Source of the DNA: JAVBJV01 sp031546815 | GTDB lineage: Bacteria; Pseudomonadota; Alphaproteobacteria; Acetobacterales; Acetobacteraceae | Length of the DNA: 28,736 nucleotides | Direction of reading: 5' to 3' | Assembly: GCA_031546815.1 (NCBI GenBank) | Contig: JAVBJV010000012.1 | Location: 1-28,736 of the forward strand | Part shown: one piece after another, positions 8,174-16,416 of the stretch | How positions within the stretch are numbered: the first letter of the stretch is position 1 | Layout: every line of letters begins with the position of its first letter | Program-made: the position numbers and the translations under genes | The notes under the pieces: model-generated | Seen by the model: only the letters and a program-made list of their open reading frames with translations | The model's database searches: none | Told to the model about the DNA's origin: nothing

Positions 8174-8483
8174 AGAGGAACGACCTTTGTGCGATGACCT
8201 GGTTTCTGCTCTGGCAACGGGTGCGTCGGGCAACACTCAGTCTACCCCAAACGCCCCCATCACCGTGAGCGGCGATACTACCCCCGAGGACGCGGCAGGC
8301 AACCCCGGCAGAAGCGGAAAGCGGCATTTTTATATGCTGACAAAGCCAGCCCAGTTGCGAAATATTATCAAACAAACCGCACAAACGCATGAATCATGCA
8401 AAGTCGTGATGTCGGGTTCGTTCAAGACGCATGGCGCATATGCCGCTACGCTTGGCACACTCACCTGGACCGCGGAGGCCGTC
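8174..8483. other. 310-bp divergent intergenic region, ilvD leader and VOC-gene upstream region
   Basis: No gene is supported. On the ilvD side a candidate promoter is 190-220 bases from the start codon, leaving a long untranslated leader with C/G-rich stretches but no hairpin plus U-tract that I can name as an attenuator. A 13-bp palindrome lies at 8387-8399. On the VOC-gene side I see only the ribosome binding site GGAGG at 8474-8478 and no clear promoter. Confidence 0.55.
8364..8399 (-). promoter_or_regulatory. candidate ilvD promoter with overlapping palindrome
   Basis: On the minus strand GATAAT (8364-8369) is preceded at 18 bases by TTCATG (8388-8393). The -35 box lies inside the perfect palindrome GCATGA-A-TCATGC (8387-8399), a possible operator. 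The -35 match is weak, so this is tentative. Confidence 0.3.
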
Positions 8484-8867
8484 ATGAAGCTTGCCTACAC
8501 CATCCTCTACGTCACCGATGTTGCGAAGGCGCTCGACTTCTATCGGGATGCATTCGGGCTGAAGGTCAAATTCCTGCATGAAAGCGGCGACTTCGGAGAA
8601 CTGGATACCGGCGCGACCACGCTGGCGTTCTCCTCCCGCACGCTGATGGCCGCACTGGGCAAGACCCCGCGCCCCGCCGACCCGCACGCGCCCAGCAGCG
8701 AGATCGCCTTCACCACAGACGATGTTGCCGCCGCCGTGGACAAGGCTGTCGCCACCGGTGCAACGCTGATCCAGAAGCCCGAGCAGATGCCATGGGGACA
8801 GACGGTCGCCTATGTCGCCGATCTGGATGGGTTTCTGGTGGAGATCTGCACACCGATGGCAGGCTAA
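8484..8867 (+). CDS. VOC superfamily protein (glyoxalase / bleomycin-resistance fold)
   Basis: A 127-residue single-domain VOC protein with two beta-alpha-beta-beta-beta halves: LAYTILYVTDVAKALDFYRDAFGL at the start (shown by the FYRDAFGL helix end) and a second half around EIAFTTDDVAAAVDKA. The closing YVADLDGFLVEIC is the usual last strand and supplies a glutamate metal ligand (VEI). The family includes glyoxalases, dioxygenases and drug-binding proteins; this one cannot be assigned further. The ATG at 8484 is preceded by GGAGG at 6-base spacing, which settles the start over the longer frame from 8187. Its TAA overlaps the stop of the opposing GNAT gene. Confidence 0.85.
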   Translation: MKLAYTILYVTDVAKALDFYRDAFGLKVKFLHESGDFGELDTGATTLAFSSRTLMAALGKTPRPADPHAPSSEIAFTTDDVAAAVDKAVATGATLIQKPEQMPWGQTVAYVADLDGFLVEICTPMAG

Positions 8868-9319
8868 GGGTTCAGCGGCTTGAGCATGTAGACACGCCGC
8901 AGCCCGCTCTCCTCGGCGCGATGCGTTTCCGCGTAACCGATGCGGGAATAGAGCGCGATATTCTCGGTCATCGCCTCGTTCGTGTAGAGCCTGATGAAGC
9001 GATACCCCGCCGCGCGCGCAGCCTGTTCGGCATATTCCAGCAGCATGCGCCCCAGCCCCAGGGCCTGCGCGCACGGCGAGACAGCCACGTTATCCAGCAG
9101 CATCGCATCATCTTGCGGGATCAAGACGAGCAGCCCCTGCACGATGCCATCATGCTCGATAACACAGACGCGTCCGTCCGAGATCAGCGCGCTGTAATCG
9201 TCGAGCATCGGTCCCGGCGCGCGCCCGATGCGGGCGATGTAGTGGGTATATGCCGCGTGGACGATTTGCTGAACAACGCCGAGGTCATCAAGGGTTGCGG
9301 GGCGAATGCGCGGGCTCAT
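8864..9319 (-). CDS. GNAT-family N-acetyltransferase
   Basis: A 151-residue acetyl-CoA-dependent acetyltransferase. Strand 4 and motif A are visible as LDNVAVSPCAQALGLGRMLL (about residues 73-92), with the Q-x-x-G-x-G pyrophosphate loop (QALGLG), followed by motif B NIALYSRIGY. The substrate (small amine, amino acid or protein N-terminus) is not readable. The frame continues upstream inside the MFS gene, but the ATG at 9319 overlaps the MFS TGA as ATGA, so this is a coupled start. The stop at 8864-8866 overlaps the VOC gene stop from the other strand, leaving no room for a terminator between them. Confidence 0.88.
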   Translation of the reverse strand: MSPRIRPATLDDLGVVQQIVHAAYTHYIARIGRAPGPMLDDYSALISDGRVCVIEHDGIVQGLLVLIPQDDAMLLDNVAVSPCAQALGLGRMLLEYAEQAARAAGYRFIRLYTNEAMTENIALYSRIGYAETHRAEESGLRRVYMLKPLNP

Positions 9320-10434
9320 GCTCTGCGCCCACAGGCAAGCCCGGCCAGCGCCAGAAACGCGGCCGAAATTCCATACAGCCAGATCGACGGCACCACCGGC
9401 AGCAGAAACCCCGCTGCCAGCGGCCCTGCCCCCGCGCCAATATCGCGCCACACGGCCCGCGCCGCCAGCGCCTGCACACGCTGCGGCCCCGGTGAACGCC
9501 TGGCGACAATGGGCGGCAGCAGCGGCAGTTGCAGCGCGCGCAGCACCACGATGGCCGTAGCGCACGGCCACAGAAAACCGGCCCCGAATCCCAGCAGCGC
9601 CACGCAGGTCAGCAGTGTGAACACCACCAGCAGCCGCTCCGCCCCGAAGCGTTCGGCCATCGCGCCGCCCAGCGGGCTGAGGACGATCTCGCCCACATAA
9701 CGCAACGCCATCAGCAGCCCGGCAGCCATCACCGCACCGCCCGGCATCAGGTCGCGCGCCATATAGGACAGACCGATGATGAACAGCCCGTCCAGCGTGA
9801 AGCCTTCCAGAAACGACCACATGTCCAGACTGCCCGGCAGCCGGATGCGGCGACTGGCCGTCGGCACAAGATGCGGCTCGCTGGGCAGCCCGCGAACGAT
9901 GGGCAGTGCGGCCAGCGCAAGCCCCGCGAGGATGAAGAAGATGACGCGCGGCCCGAAATGTTCGGCCAGCAGCGCACCGAGCGGCAGCATGATGGCGGGC
10001 CCCAGCGAGATCAGCGCCCGCGAACGCCCGGACCGGCGCGATGCGCCCTCGGCCAGTGCCGTGGCCATGGTCTGGGTGGAGAGGTTCAGCGCCGCAAACG
10101 ACAACCCCCACAACAGCCGCAACCCCAGCAACAGCCACAGGCCCGAGAGCAGACCGTATCCCAGCGCACAGACCACGGCGGCGCTGACCGCCAGTCCGCA
10201 GGTCAGCGCATCGCCGCGCCGTGCGTAGAAGCGCTGCACATAGCCATAGCCCACGATCCGGATGATCCGGTTCGCCGCCAGCAGCACGCCGGCTTCCATC
10301 AGCGAGATGCCGAAATCGCCCGCAAACATCGGCAGCAACAGATACAACAACGTATCGCCCGGCAACGCCCCCGCCAGCGCCAGCGCGGCATTACGTGAAT
10401 GGCGATCGGCAAGCTGCGCGTCGGGTTCCGCCAT
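9316..10434 (-). CDS. MFS transporter, drug/metabolite efflux type
   Basis: A 372-residue permease with 11-12 hydrophobic segments, a little short for the superfamily. It has a weak TM2-3 motif (RIIRIVGYGYVQRFYARRGD, near residue 60) in place of the classical GxLaDrxGrr, and a clearer copy in the second half, PLGGAMAERFGAERLL (about 255-270). The pattern resembles small YNFM/Bcr-like exporters, but the substrate is unknown. The ATG at 10434 has only a weak AAGG upstream. It is coupled to the GNAT gene by a 4-base overlap, which suggests that modification and export (or acetylation of the same compound class) act together; this is inference. Confidence 0.82.
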   Translation of the reverse strand: MAEPDAQLADRHSRNAALALAGALPGDTLLYLLLPMFAGDFGISLMEAGVLLAANRIIRIVGYGYVQRFYARRGDALTCGLAVSAAVVCALGYGLLSGLWLLLGLRLLWGLSFAALNLSTQTMATALAEGASRRSGRSRALISLGPAIMLPLGALLAEHFGPRVIFFILAGLALAALPIVRGLPSEPHLVPTASRRIRLPGSLDMWSFLEGFTLDGLFIIGLSYMARDLMPGGAVMAAGLLMALRYVGEIVLSPLGGAMAERFGAERLLVVFTLLTCVALLGFGAGFLWPCATAIVVLRALQLPLLPPIVARRSPGPQRVQALAARAVWRDIGAGAGPLAAGFLLPVVPSIWLYGISAAFLALAGLACGRRA

Positions 10435-10565
10435 CGTGTCGTGGTGCCTTGATGTGAACAGGCCGCGATTGTTAACGCGTTATGTCGATGGGTCCAGCCT
10501 GCACACTCTGCCGTAACCCGAATGTGTTGCCGTCAAAAGCAGGCTATAGAGCCAACACCAGCACC

Positions 10566-11250
10566 TTATCGCACCCCCTCCAGATGCCTCAGCCTTTCCT
10601 GTGCCCTGCGTCGTATATCGGCATCTTCCTGTTCGGCTGCCCTGCGGTACCAACGAATGGCCTGTGTATTGTCCTGGCGAACCCCGCGGCCAAACTCCCA
10701 CATCGCACCAAGATTATATTGTGCACTGGCATTTCCCTGCTCGGCAGATTTGTGAAACCAGACAACAGCCTGCGCATCATCCCGAGGAACACCGCGACCG
10801 GCCTCATACATCACACCAAGACTATACTGTGCCAAAGCATTTCCCTGCTCGGCACTCCTGCGATACCAGGCAACAGCCTGCGCATCGTCCCGAGGAACAC
10901 CACGGCCAGACGCATACATAAAGCCAAGTTTATTTTGTGCTCTGGTATTTCCCTGCTCGGCAGATTTGTGAAACCAGGCAGCAGCCTGCGCATCATCCCG
11001 AGGAACACCGCGACCGGCCTCATACATCACACCGAGGGTGAACTGGGCTACAGCATCTCCCTGCTCAGCCGCCTTGCGGTACCAGGCAACAGCCTGCGCA
11101 TCATCCCGAGGAACACCGCGGCCAGACGCATACATCAAACCAAGATTGGCCTGCGCATTAACGTCTCCCTGCTCGGCCGCCTTGCGATACCAGGCAACGG
11201 CTTGGGTATTATCCTGAGGAACACCGTGACCAGTAGCGTACATCACGCCA
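10566..11250 (-). repeat. tandem 108-bp DNA repeats encoding Sel1 units
   Basis: The Sel1 region is a tandem array with a 108-bp period, and near-identical blocks recur every 216 bp (for example the block at about 10771-10813 recurs at about 10988-11033). It is recent enough to be seen in the DNA as well as in the protein. Confidence 0.75.
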
Positions 11251-11468
11251 AGAAAAGATTGTGCTCTGGCATTCCCTTGCTCTGCCAACGGGCGCAGCAA
11301 TCGAAAAGCTTCTGTATAATTCCGCTGAGTGTACGCTGCCACGCCGTTGGTAACGTCGGATTCTGCACCCTTGGCCTCGAACACAAAGAAACTGCTGCCT
11401 CCGAGTTCAAGCACAACAAGAACAGCTGCGATTGCTAACGTAATTTTCCGCTTGAACGTTTTTTCCAC
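10566..11468 (-). CDS. Sel1-repeat (TPR-like) protein with N-terminal membrane anchor or signal
   Basis: About 300 residues. The N-terminus is basic (KTFKRK) followed by a hydrophobic stretch (ITLAIAAVLVVLELGG), so the protein is exported or anchored. The rest is seven Sel1-like repeats of 36 residues (consensus AEQGNA-AQ-LGVMY--GRGVPRDDAQAVAWYRK), a solenoid that mediates protein contacts; the last repeat is degenerate and ends in a basic helix. Repeats 3-6 show a 72-residue two-unit period (YASGRG/WYR then YEAGRG/WFH). The start is either GTG at 11468 (GGAT 6 bases upstream) or TTG at 11474; I prefer GTG. It is likely monocistronic, with a candidate promoter just upstream. The partner is unknown. 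Confidence 0.85.
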   Translation of the reverse strand: MEKTFKRKITLAIAAVLVVLELGGSSFFVFEAKGAESDVTNGVAAYTQRNYTEAFRLLRPLAEQGNARAQSFLGVMYATGHGVPQDNTQAVAWYRKAAEQGDVNAQANLGLMYASGRGVPRDDAQAVAWYRKAAEQGDAVAQFTLGVMYEAGRGVPRDDAQAAAWFHKSAEQGNTRAQNKLGFMYASGRGVPRDDAQAVAWYRRSAEQGNALAQYSLGVMYEAGRGVPRDDAQAVVWFHKSAEQGNASAQYNLGAMWEFGRGVRQDNTQAIRWYRRAAEQEDADIRRRAQERLRHLEGVR

Positions 11469-11495
11469 ACCCAATCCAGTAAATTTATTACGGTT

Positions 11496-11523
11496 AACAT
11501 ATCATTTGAATAGTACCCGACAA
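11496..11523 (-). promoter_or_regulatory. candidate promoter of the Sel1-repeat gene
   Basis: On the minus strand TTGTCG (11518-11523), a 16-base spacer and TATGTT (11496-11501) lie about 28 bases ahead of the GTG start. The match is moderate. Confidence 0.35.
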
Positions 11524-11534
11524 GCCCGGCATAC

Positions 11535-11559
11535 GGCCCGGAGCGATCAGCTCCGGGCC
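11535..11559 (-). terminator. hairpin after valS
   Basis: A perfect 9-bp stem GGCCCGGAG / CTCCGGGCC with a 7-base loop lies 12 bases past the valS stop. There is no U-tract, so it may act with Rho or as a 3'-end stabiliser rather than as a classical terminator. Confidence 0.5.
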
Positions 11560-11571
11560 AGCATCACTCCA

Positions 11572-14265
11572 TCACGCAATCCGCGCCATCGCTGCATCCA
11601 GACGCGCCATTTCGGCCTGGAATGTCGCCAGACGTTCGCGGTTTTCTTCCACCACTTCCGGTTTCGCACGCGCCACGAAATCAGCATTGCCCAGCTTGGC
11701 CGACGTCTTCTGCGCCTCGGCTTCGATCTTCGCGCGTTCCTTGCTCAGGCGCTGGCGTTCGGCGTCCAGGTCGATCACGCCGGCCAGCGGCAGGATGATG
11801 GTCGCCTCGCCCAGCACCGCCTGCGCAACGCCCTTGGGGATGTCGCCGGTCAGGCTCTGCACTTCGGTCGCGCGGGCCAGACGGCGGATCGGGTCGATCC
11901 ACGCTTCGGCACGCGACAGGCTCTCGGCCGATGCGTCCTTCAGCAGGATCGGCGTCGTGTTGCTGGGGGCGATGTTCATCTCGGCGCGCACGGTCCGCAC
12001 TTCCGAAATCAGCGCCACAACCCAGTCGAGTTCCGCGCGCGCGGCCTCGGCCCCCGGCACGTTCACCGCCTCGGGCCAGTTTGCGTGGATCAACGATCCC
12101 TGCGGGCCGTAGCCGAATTTTTCCCACAGTTCTTCCGTCAGGAACGGCATCGCCGGATGCAGCAGGCGCAGCACCATGCCGAGCACATGCGCGGCCGTTG
12201 CCTTCACCTCGGCTGCGTCCGGCCCGGCCATGGCGGGTTTCGCCAGTTCCAGGAACCAGTCGCAGTATGTGTTCCAGACGAAGCGATAGCTCGCCGCCGC
12301 GTAACCGTCGAAGCGGAAATTCTCCAGCGCGTCGTTGGCTTCCGCCACCGCGTTGTTCGCCGCATCCAGAATCCAGCGGCATAGCGGCAACTTCACGCCG
12401 GACGGATCGAAGTCCGCCACCGGCGCGATGCCGTTCATCTCGGCAAAGCGGCACGCATTCCACAGCTTGGTGGTGAAGGCCCGATAATTCTCGACCCGTG
12501 CCTTGCCCAGCTTGATGTCACGCCCGCCGGTCGACAGCGCGCAGATGGTGAAACGCAGCGCATCGGCGCCATACGCGTCGATCAGTTCCAGAGGATCGAT
12601 CACGTTCCCCTTCGACTTCGACATCTTCTGCCCCTTCTCGTCGCGCACCAGTCCGTGGATCACCACGGTGCGGAACGGGGCCTTCTTCATGAAGTGCAGA
12701 CCCATCATCATCATCCGGGCCACCCAGAAGAAGATGATGTCGAACCCTGTCACCAGCACGCTGGTCGGGTAATATCTGTCCAGATGTTCGGTCTGCTGCG
12801 GCCAGCCCATGGTCGAGAACGGCCACAGCGCCGATGAGAACCACGTGTCCAGCACGTCCTCGTCACGCGTCAGTGTCTCGCCATGCCCGTAATGCTTGCG
12901 GGCTTCGGCCTTCGCGTCATCCTCGGTCTCGGCGACGAACACTTCTCCGTCCGGGCCGTACCAGGCCGGGATCTGATGCCCCCACCAGAGCTGGCGCGAA
13001 ATGCACCAGGGCTGGATATCGCGCATCCAGGCGAAGAACGTGTTCTCCCACTGCCTGGGCGTGAACACCGTCTCGCCCTTCTCGACCGCCTCGATCGCGG
13101 GCTGCGCAAGGGTCTTCGCGTCGCAATACCACTGCACCGTCAGGCGCGGCTCGATCGGCACGCCCGAGCGATCCCCATGCGGGATCTGGCTGGTGTGCGG
13201 TTCGATCTTTTCCAGCAGTTCGCGTTCTTCCAGCGCGGCGACAATCGCCTTGCGCGCCGCGAAGCGTTCCATGCCGGCCAGAGACCGCACGAAAGCCGGA
13301 TCGGCAATGCCCGCAACTTCCGTCAGTTCGGCGTCGATATCGGCCAGCGTGACGTTGGCTTCCTTGTCCAGCATCGACGGCTGGGCGAGGTTGTGGCGCT
13401 TGCCGACCTCGAAGTCGTTGAAGTCGTGCGCGGGGGTGATCTTCACCGCGCCGGTGCCCTTTTCCGGGTCCGAATATTCATCGGCCACAATCGGAATACG
13501 GCGTCCGGTCAGCGGCAGGATCACGTGCTTGCCGACCAGATCGCGGAAGCGTTCGTCTTCCGGATGCACGGCAACCGCGGTGTCGGCCAGCATGGTCTCG
13601 GGCCGCGTGGTGGCGACGGTGATGAAGCGATCTGCCTCGCCCTCGACCGGGTAGCGGATATACCAGAGCGACCCCTTGGTCTCGCGGCTCTCGACTTCCA
13701 GATCGGAAATCGCGGTCTGGAATTTCGGGTCCCAATTCACCAGACGCGTGTCGCGATAGATCAGCTTGTCGCGATACAGGCTGACGAACACACGCTTCAC
13801 CGCGTCCGACAGGCCCGCATCCATGGTGAAGCGTTCACGGCTCCAGTCCAGGCTGGCGCCCAGACGGCGCAGCTGGCGCGTGATGGTGCCGCCGGATTCT
13901 TCCTTCCACGCCCAGACATGGTTCAGGAACGCCTCGCGCCCGATGGTGCGGCGGTCCAGCCCCTTAGCGGCCAGATTGCGTTCCACCACCATCTGCGTGG
14001 CGATGCCCGCATGGTCTGTGCCGGGCTGCCACAGCACGTCGTCGCCGCGCATGCGCCGCCAGCGGACCAGCACGTCCTGCAACGTGTTGTCCAGCGCGTG
14101 GCCCATATGCAGCGAACCGGTCACGTTCGGCGGCGGGATGACGATGCTGAACGGATCTCCGCCCTTGCTGGTTACGCCGACCGGGGCAGCGAACGCGCTG
14201 CTGTCCTCCCAGTGCTTGTAGATCCGGGCTTCGAATTCCTGAGGGGAGAGAGTCTTGTCCAGCAT
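11572..14265 (-). CDS. valS: valyl-tRNA synthetase
   Basis: An 897-residue class I aminoacyl-tRNA synthetase that charges tRNA-Val. The HIGH-type motif is HMGH at residues 53-56 inside PPPNVTGSLHMGH, and the KMSKS motif is near residue 547 (GQKMSKSKGN). The editing domain lies between them (TTRPETMLADTA). The anticodon-binding helical domain follows, and the C-terminus is a charged coiled coil (about 830-897) that contacts the tRNA corner. Length is normal. The ATG at 14265 matches the family start. It is the last gene of the pcm-tolC-DUF2497-valS cluster, 71 bases past the DUF2497 gene. A TATAAT and a hairpin in that gap hint at separate or attenuated expression. Confidence 0.97.
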   Translation of the reverse strand: MLDKTLSPQEFEARIYKHWEDSSAFAAPVGVTSKGGDPFSIVIPPPNVTGSLHMGHALDNTLQDVLVRWRRMRGDDVLWQPGTDHAGIATQMVVERNLAAKGLDRRTIGREAFLNHVWAWKEESGGTITRQLRRLGASLDWSRERFTMDAGLSDAVKRVFVSLYRDKLIYRDTRLVNWDPKFQTAISDLEVESRETKGSLWYIRYPVEGEADRFITVATTRPETMLADTAVAVHPEDERFRDLVGKHVILPLTGRRIPIVADEYSDPEKGTGAVKITPAHDFNDFEVGKRHNLAQPSMLDKEANVTLADIDAELTEVAGIADPAFVRSLAGMERFAARKAIVAALEERELLEKIEPHTSQIPHGDRSGVPIEPRLTVQWYCDAKTLAQPAIEAVEKGETVFTPRQWENTFFAWMRDIQPWCISRQLWWGHQIPAWYGPDGEVFVAETEDDAKAEARKHYGHGETLTRDEDVLDTWFSSALWPFSTMGWPQQTEHLDRYYPTSVLVTGFDIIFFWVARMMMMGLHFMKKAPFRTVVIHGLVRDEKGQKMSKSKGNVIDPLELIDAYGADALRFTICALSTGGRDIKLGKARVENYRAFTTKLWNACRFAEMNGIAPVADFDPSGVKLPLCRWILDAANNAVAEANDALENFRFDGYAAASYRFVWNTYCDWFLELAKPAMAGPDAAEVKATAAHVLGMVLRLLHPAMPFLTEELWEKFGYGPQGSLIHANWPEAVNVPGAEAARAELDWVVALISEVRTVRAEMNIAPSNTTPILLKDASAESLSRAEAWIDPIRRLARATEVQSLTGDIPKGVAQAVLGEATIILPLAGVIDLDAERQRLSKERAKIEAEAQKTSAKLGNADFVARAKPEVVEENRERLATFQAEMARLDAAMARIA

Positions 14266-14285
14266 TTAGGTCAGATCCAAACGGC

Positions 14286-14308
14286 AACGCCCCCAACCTG
14301 GGGGCGTT
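14286..14308 (-). terminator. hairpin between the DUF2497 gene and valS
   Basis: A perfect 9-bp stem AACGCCCCC / GGGGGCGTT with a 5-base loop lies 29 bases after the DUF2497 stop and about 20 bases before the valS start. Only GUUGCC follows on the minus strand, so termination would be weak. It could equally be a 5'-leader structure of valS, because a minus-strand TATAAT lies just upstream (14316-14321). Confidence 0.45.
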
Positions 14309-14336
14309 TGGGAATATTATAAAACGCGCGCCGGGT

Positions 14337-14894
14337 TCAGGTTGAAACGCGTGCAATCACGCGTTCGATTTCGGCCCGTACCAGACGTTCCACGATCTGC
14401 GGCAGATACTGGTCCATCCACTGCTGCACGACCGGGCGGATTTCTTCGCGCACCAGATCTTCGATGGTTGGGCCATCGCGGAACACCGGCGTTGCGCGCT
14501 GTGTGGACAGCGCCTGCACCAACGAACTGATCGACGATGCCGCCGCCGTTGCCGTGCCTGGGCTGACCAGATTCTCCTGGGTGTTGCTTGCGAGTGCAGT
14601 CACTTGGTTAACCTTTTCATCTTTGCTGTGCAGGGGCGAAACCACCATCATCGACGCATCCAGCGCCAACGGGGCGGCAGGCTTTTCCGCACGGACTTCA
14701 GGGGATGGCACAGTCTGTACCGGTGCCGGCGTTTCAGGTGCGGGAGCTTCGACCGACTTGGCCTGTTCGGCAGCCTGCGGCGCGGACTCGTCCTCGTTCA
14801 GGATACGGCGGATCGACGCCAGAATATCCTCCATCGAGGGGTCCGCCGACGTCCCGGCTCCGACAGTATCCGAGTCTTTCTGTATTCCGCTCAC
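14337..14894 (-). CDS. DUF2497 / PopZ-family polar organising protein
   Basis: A 185-residue protein of the alphaproteobacterial DUF2497 family that includes the Caulobacter polar scaffold PopZ. The conserved N-terminal helix is SMEDILASIRRILNEDE (about residues 20-36), the middle is a Pro/Ala/Glu-rich disordered spacer, and the conserved C-terminal helices run from about 142 (PTIEDLVREEIRPVVQQWMDQYLPQIVERL) and mediate self-assembly in PopZ. The frame is open to 14966, but that part overlaps tolC. I choose GTG at 14894 because it lies 1 base past the tolC TGA and has AGGAA about 7 bases upstream. PopZ-like polar function is inferred from family only. Its place between tolC and valS is the usual one. 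Confidence 0.82.
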   Translation of the reverse strand: MSGIQKDSDTVGAGTSADPSMEDILASIRRILNEDESAPQAAEQAKSVEAPAPETPAPVQTVPSPEVRAEKPAAPLALDASMMVVSPLHSKDEKVNQVTALASNTQENLVSPGTATAAASSISSLVQALSTQRATPVFRDGPTIEDLVREEIRPVVQQWMDQYLPQIVERLVRAEIERVIARVST

Positions 14895-14895
14895 A

Positions 14896-16284
14896 TCAGT
14901 TCCTATCTGAATGATCGCCTGTGCCAAACCAGCGGTTTCGCACGGCATTGTAGTAAGCGCGATCATCGTAAAGCTGGACGTTCAGCCGCAGATCCCGCGC
15001 CGTCAGTCGTCCGACCGAAGCTGCCAGAGAATAAGAGGCCGTAATTGTATTCGCAAGCGCCCTGACCAGGGCCACACGCGCATTCAGCAGTTCCTGTTCC
15101 TGGTTCAGGACGTCCAGCGTCGTCCGGCTACCGACCAGAGCTTCGCGCTGCACGCCATCCAGCGCGACTTCCGCGGCGCGGATCTGCGCCCGTGTGCTTT
15201 CCACCGTGGCCTTGGCAGCGGTGTAGGTTTCCCACGATCCGGTTGCCTGCGCCAAAGCCTGCCGACGGACTTCATCGACGATCTGCCGCGCCTGCTGCGC
15301 CTGCTGGCGTGCCTGACGCACCGCCGCGTGTTCGGCCCCGCCCTGATACAGCGGCACCGACAGGTTCAATGTCGCCTGACTGCCCGTCAACCGCGTATCC
15401 GGCGAGGACGGATTGTCGTTGCGGAACGAACTGGCCTGCGCCGAGAGCTGCGGCATCAGCGCGCTGAACTGCACATCCACGCTATCGCGGGCCGAGGCTT
15501 CGTCGAAGCGCGCGGCTACGACATTCGGGTTGTTCTGCGACGCGGTGGCCACCTGATGGGCGTTGATCTGCGGAATGGCCAGCGGCTGCGGCGCCGTCAG
15601 CTGCCCGGGCGCACGCCCGACCAGACGCGCATAGATGGCGCCCGAAGTCTGCAGATTACCCTGCGCCGTCGCCAGATCGGCCTGCGATCCGGAAAGCCGG
15701 GCTTCGGCCTGCGCCACGTCGGTCCGGGTGATTTCACCCACGCGGAAACGGTCGTTCGTGGCCTGCAACTGGCGACGCAGAACGGAGACGTTGCTTTCGT
15801 TCAGCTTCACGACCTGCTGGTCGCGGATCACGTTCACGTATGCTGTCACCGTGTCCAGCAGCACCTGCTGTTCCGAGGCCAGCAGACGGGCGCGTTCGGC
15901 ATACACCTGGTTTTCGGCCTGCGCGGTGGCGGCGCGGGTGCGTCCACCACTGTAGATCGGCTGCGACAGAGTGGCGGCAGCGGACCCGGTATTACGGTCC
16001 ATGTTCGCGCTGACATGCTGGTCGGTCAGGGTCGATCTGCCATCGGCATAACCGGCGCTGCCCTGCAGCACGACAGTCGGGCGCCAACCGGCCAGCGCAC
16101 GGGGAACGTTTTCGTCTGTGGCCCGCAATTTGGCGCGAGCGGCCTGAAGCGTCGGGTTGCTGCTATAGGCGCTGGCGAGTGCTTCCTGAAGCGTCTGCGC
16201 CTGAACCGCTCCTGACGTCAGAGCCGCAGCTCCGACCAGAACGATGGCCGTAGCACGCAATAACGCCGATCCGAGCTGTCCCAT
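14896..16284 (-). CDS. tolC: TolC-family outer membrane channel protein
   Basis: A 462-residue outer-membrane efflux/secretion duct. Residues 1-29 are a signal peptide (cleavage after VQA). The mature part shows the twofold TolC repeat, each half starting with a helical segment (TLQEALASAYSSNPTLQAAR; then INAHQVATASQNNPNVVAAR) and including beta strands such as LSQPIYSGGRTRA and LSVPLYQGGAEHA that form the barrel. Long alanine/glutamine-rich coiled coils make the periplasmic tunnel. It can serve RND pumps and type I secretion. The RND pump at 25.5-28.7 kb and the RTX protein at 20.7 kb are possible clients, but neither is in its operon. AGAAGGA lies 7 bases ahead of the ATG. The gap to pcm is 132 bases, so an extra promoter is possible. 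Confidence 0.93.
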   Translation of the reverse strand: MGQLGSALLRATAIVLVGAAALTSGAVQAQTLQEALASAYSSNPTLQAARAKLRATDENVPRALAGWRPTVVLQGSAGYADGRSTLTDQHVSANMDRNTGSAAATLSQPIYSGGRTRAATAQAENQVYAERARLLASEQQVLLDTVTAYVNVIRDQQVVKLNESNVSVLRRQLQATNDRFRVGEITRTDVAQAEARLSGSQADLATAQGNLQTSGAIYARLVGRAPGQLTAPQPLAIPQINAHQVATASQNNPNVVAARFDEASARDSVDVQFSALMPQLSAQASSFRNDNPSSPDTRLTGSQATLNLSVPLYQGGAEHAAVRQARQQAQQARQIVDEVRRQALAQATGSWETYTAAKATVESTRAQIRAAEVALDGVQREALVGSRTTLDVLNQEQELLNARVALVRALANTITASYSLAASVGRLTARDLRLNVQLYDDRAYYNAVRNRWFGTGDHSDRN

Positions 16285-16416
16285 GCAAAATTCCTTCTAA
16301 ACCCTATCCGCTTTATTTATCAGAATACGTTTTTCGTAACCCGATAATCTTCCACCAGTTCGGGCGCGTGTGAAGCAGAAACTGCCCCGCAGCCCCAAAC
16401 TGGCGTTACTCCAAAA

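Noticed and set aside
8867..10138. 424-codon minus-strand frame that would fuse extra sequence to the GNAT protein
   Set aside because: The upstream 270 codons are another frame of the MFS gene, low in sense content, and the ATGA overlap gives a natural start at 9319.
10566..11250. CRISPR-like array suggested by regular repeats
   Set aside because: The 108-bp period is continuous coding sequence for Sel1 repeats, without short repeats and unique spacers.
10482..11438. 318-codon plus-strand frame with striking internal repeats
   Set aside because: The repeats are only the mirror of the Sel1 repeats on the minus strand; the period and boundaries coincide exactly.
12883..14322. 479-codon plus-strand open frame opposite valS
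   Set aside because: It is antisense of the conserved synthetase core with no ribosome binding site or domain.
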